Source: Ahaetulla prasina
Lineage: Eukaryota; Chordata; Lepidosauria; Squamata; Colubridae
Length of the DNA: 64,000 bases
Direction: 5' to 3'
NCBI RefSeq assembly: GCF_028640845.1
Contig: NC_080542.1
Span: 63,935,064-63,999,063, forward strand
Part shown: one piece after another, positions 48,222-58,020 of the stretch
Layout of the letters: each line of letters starts with the position of its first letter
Numbering within the stretch: position 1 is the first letter of the stretch
Notes under the pieces: model-generated
Told to the model about the DNA's origin: nothing
The model's input: the letters and a program-made list of their open reading frames with translations, nothing else
Databases searched by the model: none
Program-made: the position numbers and the translations under genes

Positions 48222-51200
48222 AGAGAGGAGAGAGGGGGGGTGGGGGGAAGGAGGGAGAGAGAGAGAGAGAGAGGGAGGGAGAGAGGAAAAACTATTTTCT
48301 GAAGGCATACATTTGTAGCCTCCAGACATGTTTTCCTGCTATGGTTAGAAAGAATTCTTCTCATGTGTTCTTTTGGGTTTAGGCTGAAACACTTTTCTTG
48401 GCTAATTTCAACAGTTCATTCACTATTTTTCATAGGAAGGAATACCTCAAATGGTAAAAGTTGCTTCAATATCTAAAAGCGTCTAAGTTCATATGTTTTA
48501 TTTTTCTTGAAGTAGCACAGTGGCTTAGCTTTGTCTGATATGTAATAAAGTGCTTGTTCAAAAATCTTATCTGGGTAACTCTTTTGTCTGAAGTGAATGC
48601 AGAAATGGTGAATGCAGAAATGGTGAAGTAGCAGAATCCTATAATTAAAAAAAATTAAAAAACTAAAAAGTCTCTGTTAGCTAGGAAAATCTTATTATCT
48701 GAAGAAAAGAAAAATTCTTTATCACATTACCATATACACATAATGTATAAACACTTCTTCTGGAGTTTGGGCTAGTGACTTCTTATATATTGACTAAAGT
48801 GCTTAGGCACTGATGATAAAGGAAGGGCTTTATATTAATTACGAGGGGCGCATGACATGGATTTTGTAATTTGTTAACTAACATAGTTACTTTGTGTTTT
48901 AATTTGACTTATTTTCTCTCTTTTGAAGTAATGTTCAGATTCATTACAGATTGGAATGTAGGAAAACTTTTTATCCTATTGCTGTATATTCCTAAACTGA
49001 AAAGATAAGCTAAAGAAGGGCAGCTGGAGACTACCTCCTGTTAAGAAAAAGTTTAGTATCAACTGGCATCTAGTTATCTAACTTTTGTAGTTGATTTACT
49101 TGGCAAAGGAGGATTACTTTTATCCTGTCCAACTTTCGTCTTGCATTTTTTGTTGTGTTAGCTATAAAAAGGAATGTAAGATGGGTCTTGGGTCTCTTCC
49201 TTTTCATAGCAAGATCTCACTTTATTAGGATACCCTAATAAACTGCTATTAAATTATTTTCTGACTCAGTTGCTTATTGGAAAGATAAACCAAGGCAGAA
49301 TAATGGCAAATTTGTCTATCAATTGGCCAAAAAGAGCTGGCTGATGAAATGAAAAAAGGATTTCTCATTTAAAATGATTCTTTTCTACACTTGCATTTTG
49401 AAAATGAGAGACAGAAACAGACATACAGAGAGACAGACAGTTAGACAGAAAGATAGAAATGATAGAGACAGAGATTCAAAATTCCCTTCTCACCCTTATG
49501 AGTGGTTTGTTTTTTCCTCAATTTTGGGTCCTATATAAGGGGCCTGGCAGTTTGAGAGTTCTGTGCAGGATCTGTTCCTAGCATATGTGAACTGTTGTGC
49601 TGTTCTGGACCGAAAGCTTTGAAGTTGTTCCTGGAATCTTAAGTGTCACACCCATGAATGCTCCTGATTTTCCATATCTTTTCCAGTTTAGGCCTGATAC
49701 TTCTCTAGTTTCTCGTACTTTTTTCCCCTGATGTAGCTGTCACTTGGTACCACTATATCTGTTACCACCACTGTCTTCTGGACTTTGTCTACTACCACAA
49801 TGTCTGGTTGATTAGCTAGTACCTGCCTCTCTGGAAATCCACAGGATGTTAACCCTTTTATTTTCCACAACCTTCTAAATCACCAATCTAGATACAGGAA
49901 GATCTAGCCCATTCTGTGCACAGTGTCAGTATTTGGTTGTATAGTTCAGTGTATGCCGTTCTTGCCAACATCTTACATCCTACCACTATATGTTGGACTC
50001 TGTCTGAAATCTCTATTCATAATCTGCAAATCCAGCCACCCAGAGACTAGTGTGTAGACTCCTGCTTCTATGGATTTGGTGTTTAGTTCCTGTTCTTGTG
50101 CTGCTAGGATTTAATGCCTCGATGCTGTTGTTCACTCCAGACCTTTCTACCCACTAATAGGATTTCCTAATGTCTACCAACTCAGTTATCTCTCAATAGT
50201 ACATCCCAGCAGGGTCTTAACTTGTCATGGCACTTTCTCGGCTTAATCTTTCTCCTACAGATGCCTCAGGAATTCTACAAGAGTTCATCATTGGCTGCCA
50301 TCTTATAGAACAGAACAGAACAGAACAGAACAGAATAGAATTTTTATTGACTAAGTGTGATTGAATTTTTATTGACCAAATGTGATTGGACACACAATAG
50401 AATAGAATAGAATAGAATTTTATTGGCCAAGTGTGATTGGACACACAAGGAATTTGTCTTGGTGCATACACTCTCAATGTACATAAAAGAAAAGATACTG
50501 AAGTATTCCTGCTCTGGGTTTCATCCACAACAGTGACTTTGATACTCAACCTACCCAAAACAGTCTCTGTCTAGTGTAAAATCTCTGGATGTTGTACTTG
50601 AGGTCCTCTATACATTGTGAGCCTTGACTTGAGCCTACACCCTTGACCAACACTGGTACACTTCTTCTGTCTGGGATGGTCGTCCCCTTCTACAGAGCAC
50701 ACAGCTTCAGGAGGGACGCACATGGAGCAGTAAGGGAGGAAGGGGAACCCACCTAGACCGCCAGATCAGTTGAATCAATCATGGAAATCACTGGGGTGAC
50801 AGATGTCACAGCCAGATCACCCTCACATCCATACATTGTGAGGAGTTTTCAGGTCTTCACATTGACAGCTTCCATGTCTTTCTTTGGTCAGTTCACTATA
50901 TTGGCAAAGTATCTGATGATTGATAGAGCACACATATTAAAAGCATGGATCTTGTTATTCCCGTTGAGATGGCTCTTCAGGACCTGTCTAATCCTTTGGG
51001 GATACTTGGATGTTGCTGACTTCCTTGCCTCCTCCTCATGTTTCCCATGTGACTATAGGCAACAAGGTATTTATACCTGATTTATATGTCTGCTATGTGA
51101 CTGACTGGTAGTTCTACCCATAAGTCTTAATTATTTTCCCTCTCTTGACTACCATCTGGCCATAGTGATTACCTGATTGAAGGGGTTCAAGCCTATGCAG

Positions 51201-52092
51201 AATAGTAACAGAGACAGTGCATCGCCTTAGTATATATTGAAATTATGCGAGCGGTCTTGAGTTGACACTTAGGCTTGGCTTCTACAGTCCCATTGAGTAG
51301 TTAAAAGATTCTTAATGTCATGTTGACTTTGTACAGGCATTCACAGATACATGTCTGTGGCATTAGGTTGTAGGCATTCCTGTAGTCAATCTAGATGTGC
51401 TCAGATTGGTCTGACTAGATCTTCAGTCTTGGGTAACTATTCTATTTATGAGCAATTGCTGTTTTTAGCCTCTAGTGTTGTATCCAGTGCCTTTCTGATA
51501 TATAACTAGATGTGTGCAATGATTACCCTGTTTTCCCCAAAATAAGACATCCCCTGATAATAAGTCCAATCATGACAATAAGGCCTAGTGCTTATTTCAG
51601 GGTTAAAAAAAAAAGGACATGGTCTTATTTTCGGGGAAACGGTATCTTGGTAACAGCTGTTTTCTGCATTTTAAAATGCCAAGACCAGAAGAATCCTCAA
51701 ATGATGTACAAATTTTAACTGGAAAAGTGCATTGAGAACTAAGGATAGTAAATCCATATGTTTAAAGGAATGGGGTGGATTTTATTTAGTTTTGCTTGGA
51801 TCTTTAGGCACTTTAGGGAGCTAGATACAAATATAATCAAACTCAGCTATAAGTTTAACTTGTTATGACTGTCTTAAAAAGACAAGAATATTGAGATAAC
51901 AGGAGAAAAGAATAGTAGACAATCAATGATTTAATAATTTGACTGTAGAATTAGTAACAAGGGATGATTGTTAATATCTTGTTTTTACAGCTTCGACAGG
52001 CAGCTTTAAAGCATCTCTTAAGTACTGAACACCTGCAATACCAGCTGGAATTTAACCATTTGGGAATGTCATTCTATGCTGAAAGGCTCTGA
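44636..52092 (+). CDS. CFAP141-like ciliary microtubule inner protein, 4 exons
   Basis: CDS joins 44636-44710, 46845-46885, 47655-47784 and 51991-52092 (348 bp, 115 residues plus stop). All introns obey GT-AG and all phases fit (0, 2, 0). The protein is charged and probably helical, with no signal peptide or membrane segment. Its C-terminal half carries ANKQLLM-LRQAALKHLL, EHLQYQLEFNHLG and the terminal SFYAERL. As I remember it, human CFAP141 (C1orf189, about 100 residues) has the same arrangement, and CFAP141 lies inside doublet microtubules of motile cilia. The N-terminal 40 residues are not recognisably conserved. Introns rule out a processed copy. The gene lies within a CNTNAP2 intron on the opposite strand. 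It could be CFAP141 itself or a paralogue, so I give no symbol. Confidence 0.8.
44855..44935 (-). mobile_element. Family A LINE tail, antisense, in intron 1
   Basis: (TTTA)n, 'tattttgtcagaactgta' and 'agcataagcatgaataac' are the reverse complement of the family A 3' end. Confidence 0.7.
45406..45559. mobile_element. hAT-type MITE in intron 1
   Basis: A 154-bp element runs from 'cagtggtgggtatct' to 'gaatctactactg'. The flanks GTTTCTAA (45398-45405) and CTTTCTAA (45560-45567) agree at 7 of 8 positions. The left end resembles the family at 37593 ('ctaccagttcaccc'). Confidence 0.75.
45568..46344. other. Intron 1 of the CFAP141-like gene, nothing recognised
   Basis: No named repeat or exon. The minus open frame 46130-46312 shows no domain. 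Confidence 0.4.
46345..46405 (-). mobile_element. L2/SINE 3' tail scrap, antisense
   Basis: 'acatttatatcccgccc', 'ttctccgaagactcaggg' and 'cggcttacag' match the tail of the SINE at 58125-58395 and of L2 at 3263. Confidence 0.8.
46845..46885 (+). CDS. CFAP141-like gene, exon 2
   Basis: A 41-bp exon. A pyrimidine tract and 'ttttcag' precede it; 'gtaaat' follows. It encodes MLAKFKEFSKFLQ plus two bases (AG) of a serine codon. The small size makes this the exon most in need of transcript support, but removing it would put exon 3 out of frame. Confidence 0.7.
47655..47784 (+). CDS. CFAP141-like gene, exon 3
   Basis: A 130-bp exon. 'attcacctag' precedes it and 'gtaaag' follows. It encodes S-WERGRVMCLQLKS, a basic stretch RSRKRHQAEMKEE and MHYANKQLLM, ending in phase 0. 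The end of this exon and the start of exon 4 form the family's best-conserved block. Confidence 0.85.
48190..48290 (+). repeat. (CA)n and (GA)n microsatellites in intron 3
   Basis: A (CA)n run at about 48185-48220 is followed by G-rich and (GA)n sequence to about 48290. Open frames over it are chance translations. A short G+C-rich patch lies just upstream (47860-48010) with no clear function. Confidence 0.85.
48300..49470. other. Intron 3 of the CFAP141-like gene, nothing recognised
   Basis: A/T-rich. A (GACA)n-like purine stretch lies near 49408-49470. Confidence 0.4.
49475..51450 (-). mobile_element. R4/Dong-type LINE with RLE endonuclease, degenerate
   Basis: On the minus strand, from 51450 down: RT motif A wording IDYRNAYNLMPQTCICECL (51350-51420), GDALSLLLFCIGLNP (motif B, 51190-51235) and NKIHAFNMCAI with TKERHGS (50870-50960). 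After an interruption come NTKSIEAGVY, a damaged zinc knuckle (C, lost C, H, C; 49960-50040) and NQPDIVVVDKVQK-TVVVTDIVVPSD (49750-49830). The PD-x14-D spacing there fits the restriction-like endonuclease of the R4/Dong clade, which sits after RT rather than before it. Stops and frameshifts throughout. It lies in intron 3 of the CFAP141-like gene, antisense to it. Confidence 0.75.
50305..50500 (-). mobile_element. Family C LINE tail(s) inserted in the R4/Dong LINE
   Basis: In reverse complement this reads the family C tail 'ttgtgtgtccaatcacact', 'ggccaataaaattctatt'. The (GAACA)n/(GAATA)n runs at 50310-50342 and 50398-50420 are the pentamer arrays. The 'attgaccaaatgtgattg' phrase occurs three times, twice truncated. 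Confidence 0.75.
51526..51642. mobile_element. Short TA-flanked MITE
   Basis: A 117-bp element: 'ccctgttttccccaaaat' then 'aagacat' on the left, and 'atggtcttattttcgggg' then 'aaacgg' on the right. The ends are inverted repeats and TA lies at both edges (51524-51525, 51643-51644). A relative starts at 62679. Confidence 0.7.
51991..52092 (+). CDS. CFAP141-like gene, exon 4 and stop
   Basis: 'ttgtttttacag' precedes it. It encodes LRQAALKHLLSTEHLQYQ and LEFNHLGMSFYAERL, then TGA at 52090-52092. The 3' UTR follows; AATAAA-containing words at about 52415 and 52725 could serve for polyadenylation. Confidence 0.85.
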   Translation, partial: LRQAALKHLLSTEHLQYQLEFNHLGMSFYAERL

Positions 52093-52809
52093 GAATCTCA
52101 AACATATGTAACAGTTTGGGCTGTTTGGGTAGGTATTTTTATGCAGTACTCTGTATCTAGAAAGAGTGCTTTCTTCAATATCAATTAAATATCATATAAA
52201 ATTATAAAGAGAAAGATAATTTTTTTCTTTGTTTTGACAGATGTTAAAATTGCACATTTGCCTTTGACTGAATTACATAGAGCAATGGAAAATCAATGAA
52301 ATGCAGACTAAAACAAAATAAGTTGCAAAATGGGGCGTATTCCAAGAAATTAAGCAGTAGAGGAAGAGAGTGAAGTGGAAGAAAATTTAAAAATATGTTT
52401 AATTTCCGCAATGAAATAAATGAATTACAGAAATATTTAAAATTAGCTGAATTTTCTCTTGGTTAATATTGGGGGGGAAAAGTCAGCATCTATACATAAA
52501 TGTATGGAACATGTACAAAAGCTCATGAACAAGCTAAATATATATTTAAGCCACTATTTTATCTGTTTAATTTAATATATGTATTTTGCTATTTGTTTTA
52601 AATGTTTCATTTTTGTATATAGAAATGTTTGTATATAGAAAATATATAAATAGCATAAAGTCTTCCATTTCTGATGTTCCCTGAGAAGAAATCTCTTGAC
52701 CTACATGAAAGGATACTTGATTTAACAATAAATAATCCTTTGCCATAGCTTTATTTATTTTGATGCATCTAAAAATCTAAACATTCATTCAATCATATAT
52801 ATATGTATA

Positions 52810-52813
<4 letters not shown>

Positions 52814-52851
<38 letters not shown>
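52814..52851 (+). repeat. (GT)n microsatellite
   Basis: About 19 GT units beside the PLE hairpin. The open frames giving (CV)n are chance translations. Confidence 0.95.
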
Positions 52852-52856
<5 letters not shown>

Positions 52857-52897
52857 GGTCTTTGGTTATTCGGGTTTTCTCCCACATAAAATTGGAA

Positions 52898-52941
52898 GTG
52901 TCTTGGCGACGTTTCAACGAAGTCTCATTTGTCATCTTCAG
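52898..52941 (-). ncRNA. Hammerhead-like core, antisense pLTR arm
   Basis: On the minus strand: CTGAAGA, stem II arms GACAAA and TTCGTT, then GAAAC-GTC. One arm position is G-T and one is mismatched, so stem II is weaker than at 9280. Confidence 0.45.
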
Positions 52942-53083
52942 GCTTCAGCTTCGTGCTTCTGGGAGCAATGTGTTATCGCAGCTGTTTCTTCCTTTTAACT
53001 GCTAGAGGGGGTTTGAACTGATTGGGTGGAAAGGAAGAAACAGCTGCGATCACACATTGCTCCCAGAAGCACGAAGCTGAAGC

Positions 53084-53117
53084 CTGAAGATGACAAATGA
53101 GACTTCGTCGAAACGTC
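53084..53117 (+). ncRNA. Hammerhead-like core, sense pLTR arm
   Basis: CTGAAGA (53084-53090), stem II arms GACAAA and TTCGTC with one A-C mismatch, then GAAAC (53110-53114) and GTC (53115-53117). Same layout as at 9280. Confidence 0.5.
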
Positions 53118-53291
53118 GCCAAGACACTTCCAATTTTACGCGGGAGAAAACCCGAATAACCAAAGATCTACATACAAACACCTGCGAAAACCTCAGAAAA
53201 CATATATATATATTGTATATATTGTCTTGACAAAATTAAATCAATCAATCAATCTTTATTATGATCAGCACAAAAAAATTAAACATTTTAA

Positions 53292-53682
53292 TTTTAAAAT
53301 TAAAAATTAAAATAAAATAAAACAGAATAGAACTGAACTGAACTGAACAAGGTATAGTAATATATTACAACTGATGGTGAAATCAAAATCAAGGCCCATA
53401 AATGTAAACCTATTCTTAATTTTAAGCATATTTTCAAAAACAGTCCTTACTTAAAGTTATGCTATATATACAGCCCATTATACATTTTTAGAATTAAAAT
53501 TAAAAATTAAAATAAAACAAAACAGAGTAGAACTGAACTGAACTGAACAAGGTATAGTAATATATTAAAATTGATGGTGAAATCAAGGTCAGGGTCCATA
53601 AATCTAAATATAATTACCTATTCTTAGTTTCAAGCATATTTTCAAAACAGTCCTTACTGAAAGTTATGCTACATATTTACAG

Positions 53683-53685
<3 letters not shown>
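53292..53685 (+). repeat. Two-copy tandem repeat, period 200 bp
   Basis: 'ttaaaattaaaaattaaaat' followed by 'agaactgaactgaactgaac' and 'aaggtatagtaatatatt' occurs at 53296-53370 and again exactly 200 bp later. The units diverge by scattered substitutions and small indels. Confidence 0.85.
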
Positions 53686-53730
<45 letters not shown>

Positions 53731-53790
53731 CACACACACACACACATACACACATACACCCACCCGCCCACCCACCCACACACACACCCA
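53686..53790 (+). repeat. (CA)n compound microsatellite
   Basis: (CA)n with (TA), (CATA) and (CCCA) interruptions. Confidence 0.95.
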
Positions 53791-53799
53791 TGGAAGCAT

Positions 53800-54639
53800 T
53801 TTAAAACAAATAGCTTGACTATAAATCAATTGAGACTCTTACAACTTGACCAAAGTGTAAGAAGAATCTAAATCTGCTTGGTCAGTAACAAAAATTATTA
53901 TCACTTTAGGCTGACAGAATGAAGAATGAAGAGCTTATCTGCCATTATGAGATGTGATCTCCTGAAATTCAGTCTATTCTTGTAATAATATAAACTTGAA
54001 AAATAGCTGGGAGGAGAGAACAAAGTTTTTACATACATTCTCCATCAAGGGGAAGGGATGGGCTAAGGCAATGGCAGGAAGGAAGGGAATTTAGAAAAAA
54101 TGGTTAGCAAGTAAATATGGCCTACAGAATCTCAGATTGCTGAAGGTACAAAGGTAATTTAAGACATAAAGTAATTCAGTAATTCAAGACACAAAGAAGA
54201 AAAAGATGCAATGCTGATTATGTCTTCTTAGTGCAAATATACAGAGGAAGTGAAGAATCTGAAGATACAAGATCTTCATAGCCATAAGACATTGTCAGCC
54301 AAGTCCCAACAAATAGAAGGGGAAAGGAGACCAATTTATAGGACCAAATCCAAAGCATATACACCAACACAACAAATCAGACAATGAGTCTGAGAATGAT
54401 GAAAAGTAAGAAATATTCAGGTATACAATAGGAGACATAGGAAGCAAATATAGGGTCAACCATAAAGGGTTGGACTAGAAGACCACCTTTTGGATTCTAT
54501 GATTCCATGAAAAACCCTTTGTTAACATTATGAAGATTGTAATAATTACTACATGCACTTAATATATATGTAGAATATACATACATATATATTAAGCACA
54601 TTGATATATTTACCATTATAGTAAAGTAAGATTATTTAT
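53800..54639. other. Nothing recognised except a CR1 tail scrap
   Basis: 'gggttggactagaagacca' at 54468 resembles the end of CR1. The rest is A/T-rich without exon or named repeat. Confidence 0.4.
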
Positions 54640-55070
54640 TACTTTAGCTGACAACTTTGTAATCCAAAAGAGGAGAGAACTAGAGGGTCAGCTATACTGG
54701 ATTTAATTCTTACTAACAGAGATGAAATGATAGTGGGGGTTCAAGTTGCATGAACTTTGAGGGAAAGTGACCATGCAATATTGGAATTCAATATAATGCA
54801 GATACAAGCAACAGAACAGTCAAACTAATATTTTAAAAGAGCTGATTTCAACAAACTTAGAGAGAGCTTGAGAGCTGATTTCAACAAACTTAGAAAGAGT
54901 CCATGGATGAAAATCTTAAAGGAGAAAACAACTCAAGAAACTTGGGAAACTTTGAAAAAATGTGATTATACAAGGCCAGTCTAGTGCAATACCACTGAAA
55001 AAGAAAAACAAGAAATCCAAGGAGAAACCAGCATAGTTAGACAAAAAAACCTCTCTTATAAAGACAAAAA

Positions 55071-55230
55071 TTGCTTATTTGTACCCTATGACTATCATCA
55101 AGTGTTGTACCTTATGATTCTTGATGAATGAATCTTTTCTTTTATGTACACTGAGACCATATGCACTAAGACAAATTCCTTGTGTGTCCAATCATACTTG
55201 GCCAATAAAAAATTCTATTCTATTCTATTC
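55071..55230 (+). mobile_element. Family C LINE tail with 12-bp target duplication
   Basis: A 160-bp 5'-truncated insert, from 'ttgcttatttgtacccta' to 'ggccaataaaaaattctatt' and (ATTCT)3. TAAAGACAAAAA lies at 55059-55070 and again at 55231-55242. Confidence 0.9.
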
Positions 55231-55319
55231 TAAAGACAAAAAGAATAAGTACAAAAAAAGGAAAGAGTAAAGCAGAATACCAACAAGTAGTCCGAACTTG
55301 CAAAGATGAAGTCAGGAAA

Positions 55320-55880
55320 GATAAGGTTCAGAATGAACTAAGACTTGCACAAATATCAAAACTAATTAAAGTTTCTTTCAACATGAAAAAAAAAGGAAAC
55401 AATTGGTCCACTAAAGGGGGAAGAAGGCAAGAAAATGATAAGCAGCACGGAGAAAACAGAACTGGCTAATGAATTCTTTGCATTTGTCTTCATGTAAAAA
55501 GAAAAATAAATAACCCAACCTACGAAAAACAGAACAATAAAAGACAGATTAGGAATTCAAATTAAAATAGCCAAGAAAATGATAAAACCTGCCCACCCTA
55601 GACAAGTTCAAAATGAACTAAGACTTGCAACAAAAGTCAGAAATAACAAAAAAAGCTTCTTTCAACATGTAAAAAAGAAGAAAAAAGTCAAGAAAATGAT
55701 TGATTCACTAATGGGGGAAAGTGGCAAGAAGGTGATAAGCAACAAGAGAAAGCAGAACTATTTAACCCATTTTTTGCATCCGTTTTTACACAAAGGGAAA
55801 AAACAGTCAAACCTATCAAAAACAGTACTGTAAAAAACAAATTTTGAATACAAGTTAAAATAGGCAAAAAAATGGTAAGT
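55320..55880 (+). repeat. Old tandem duplication in the CR1 linker
   Basis: 55325-55585 and 55606-55876 share the order 'gaatgaactaagacttgc', 'tctttcaacatg', 'gataagcagc/gataagcaac' and 'aaatagccaagaaaatg/aaataggcaaaaaaatg'. Divergence is clearly higher than in the 60911/63128 pair. Confidence 0.7.
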
Positions 55881-56046
55881 GAGCAATTGTCCCCCCCCCC
55901 CAAGATGAGTTTAAGGCGCTGGGACCAGAGCAATTACACTTCAAGGTTATCAAGGAACTTGCAGATGTGATCTCAGAACCACTGAACTACATCTTCCAAA
56001 GATCCTGGAGGACCAGGGGAACTACTAGAGGACTGGAAAAGAACTG

Positions 56047-56988
56047 ATGTACCGTATTTTTTGGACTATAAGACTCACTGGACTATAAGGCATACCTTAA
56101 TTTTTGGGGAGGAAAACTAGAACAAAATAATTATGCCTCTGCCTACCAGCATCAGGATCAGTGGCATCCTAACTTCCACTTAGATTCTGATAACGAGTAG
56201 TACAGATCTTTATATCCATTTAAAACAAACCCTATCACTCTATGTGCATTTAACTGGAGTGGGTGGGGTGGGGTTGGGGATGATTTTCATGGGGGCAAAA
56301 GAGGGACTTGGCACCGAGGCGCCCCCGTCTTCCTACCTATAGCCATAGGAATTGAAATCCTGGCTTTCTTGCAGGATTCTTGCAAGGGCCGATAGAGAGA
56401 CAGCACTTCAGTCCTCCTGGATGCTGCCATTTCATAAACATGATGCTGGGCTTCCTGGCAAGCCCCCTGCACCTTTGCTGCCTTGGGTCGGAGCCTGATT
56501 CTGGAAGCAGTCAGGGGAAGTGCAGAGGTTGGGACTCAATTGCTGAAGCGGGCACTGCACAGGGGGCGGAAGGCAGGGTGCTGCCACCCAAAAACACTGT
56601 TGCCACAATCTCTGCTGCTTGGAACTGCCCAAAAATGTGATGCTCTTTTTTTGCTTCCGCATGCCCCATTTTTGGTATCAGGGAGGATTTCAGGCAGCAG
56701 CACAGGGGGCGTAAGGCAAGGCGGAGATTGCAACAACAGTGTTTTTGGGTGGCATCACCTTGCCTTAAACCTCCTGAGCATTGCCCGAAAATGCGATACT
56801 CCTTTTCCTCCCTAATTCCAAAAATGGGTCATGCGGAGGCAAAAAAAAAAAAGAAGAAGAAGAACATCACGTTTTCGGGCAGTTCAGGTGGCGGAAATTG
56901 TAGCACCAATGTTTTCGGGTGGCAGTGCCTTGCCTTATACCTCCTGCGCAGCACCCGAAAACGTGATGATCTTTTTCTTCCCTGATAA
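56047..56988. mobile_element. MITE-like element with internal repeats
   Basis: The left end 'taccgtattttttggact' then 'ataagactcactgg' matches the inverted right end at 9824-9852. The interior holds three imperfect repeats around the words 'tttttgggtggca' and 'ccttgcctta' (about 56540-56660, 56706-56830 and 56880-56975). The right terminus is not visible. The open frames across it are mutually similar because of the DNA repeats, not because they are genes. Confidence 0.6.
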
Positions 56989-56989
56989 G

Positions 56990-58020
56990 ATAGAAAAATG
57001 TGGTTTAGACAACATCACCACCAGAGGGATTCATAACTGGCTGACCACACTCAACGAGTAGTCCTCAATGGAACTGCATCTACATGGGTGGAAGTATGCA
57101 GTGGGGTACCCCAAGGCTCTGTTTTAGGGCCAGTACTCTTCAGCATCTTCATCAATGATTTGGATAAGGGGATAGATGGGGGACTCATTAAATTTGCAGA
57201 GGGCACCAAGCTGTGAGGAATAGCCAATACTCCTCTAAGAAGATAGACTTAAGATTCAGAAGGATCTTGAAAGACTTGAACATTGGGCTCTAACTAAAAA
57301 TGAAATTCAATGGTGAAAAACATAAGGTTCTACATTTACGCAAGAAAAACAAAATGCACAGGTACAATATAGGTGGTACCTCACTCAATAGTAGTAACTG
57401 TGAGAGAGATATTGAAGTGCTAGTGGACAATCACTAAAATATGAGCCAGCAATATGCCTATAGCTGCAAAAAAAGGCAACACATTTCTATGCTGCATTAA
57501 CAGAGTAATAGAATCAAGATCAGTGAAGTGTTAATACCACTTTATAATGCCTTGCTAAGGCCACACTTGGAATACTGCATCCAGTTTTGGTCACCACAAT
57601 GTAAAAAAGATGTTGAGATTCCAGAAAGAGTGCAGAGAAGAGCAACAAGGATGATTAGGGAACTGAAGGCTAAAACATATAAATAATGGTTGCTAGAATT
57701 GGGTTTGCCTAGTTTAATGAAAAGGACTAAGGGAGACAAGATAACAGTGTTCCGATATCTCAGGGGCTGCCATGAAGAAGTGGGAGTCAAACTATTTTTC
57801 AAAGCACCTGATGGCAGGACAAGAAGTAATGGATGGAAACTAATCAAGGAGAAAAGCAACCTAGAACTAAGGAGAAATTTCCTGAGACCAATTAACCATT
57901 GGAACAACTTGCCTCCAGAAATAGTATAGGGTTTCCTGACTGAGCAAGGGGTTGGATTAGAAGACTTCCAAGGTCTCTTCCAACTCTGCTATTCTGTTCT
58001 GTTCTATTCTGTTCTATTCT
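56990..58020 (+). mobile_element. CR1/L3-like LINE, RT to 3' end with pentamer tail
   Basis: [10 protein letters not shown], then [20 protein letters not shown] motif B wording, the catalytic block changed to FAEGTKL, then [13 protein letters not shown] thumb, RRNFLRPINHWNNLPPEIV and a short (GTTCT/ATTCT)n tail at 57995-58020. Stops and frameshifts present. Third copy of the group at 27135 and 31780. Confidence 0.85.

Larger units (their letters stand above)
52852..53200. mobile_element. PLE hairpin: two pLTRs face to face, no coding region
   Basis: The left arm (52855-53029, antisense pLTR, from 'gggtctttggttattc' to 'tgaactgattgggtgg') is followed at once by the right arm (53030-53197, sense, from 'aaaggaagaaacagctgc' to 'cgaaaacctcagaaaa'). 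Nothing of RT or GIY-YIG remains. (GT)n lies on one side and (AT)n on the other. Confidence 0.85.
54640..56046 (+). mobile_element. CR1 LINE, endonuclease end and linker, degenerate
   Basis: RELEGQLYWI, LLTEMK and GESDHAILEFNI (54675-54800) correspond to the CR1 endonuclease with its SDH motif. The linker follows (NELRLATKVRNNKKSFFQHV at 55612-55670) and the start of RT (RSWRTRGTTRGLEKN-like wording near 56000). It is opened by the family C insert at 55071-55230 and carries an internal duplication. It probably continues at 58021. Confidence 0.75.

Noticed and set aside
48122..48382. Frames with (THT)n or (LSLS)n
   Set aside because: Translation of (CA)n and (GA)n microsatellites.
56380..57061. 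Several overlapping 75-110 codon frames on both strands
   Set aside because: They lie in a MITE-like element with internal repeats; the peptides resemble each other only because the DNA repeats.
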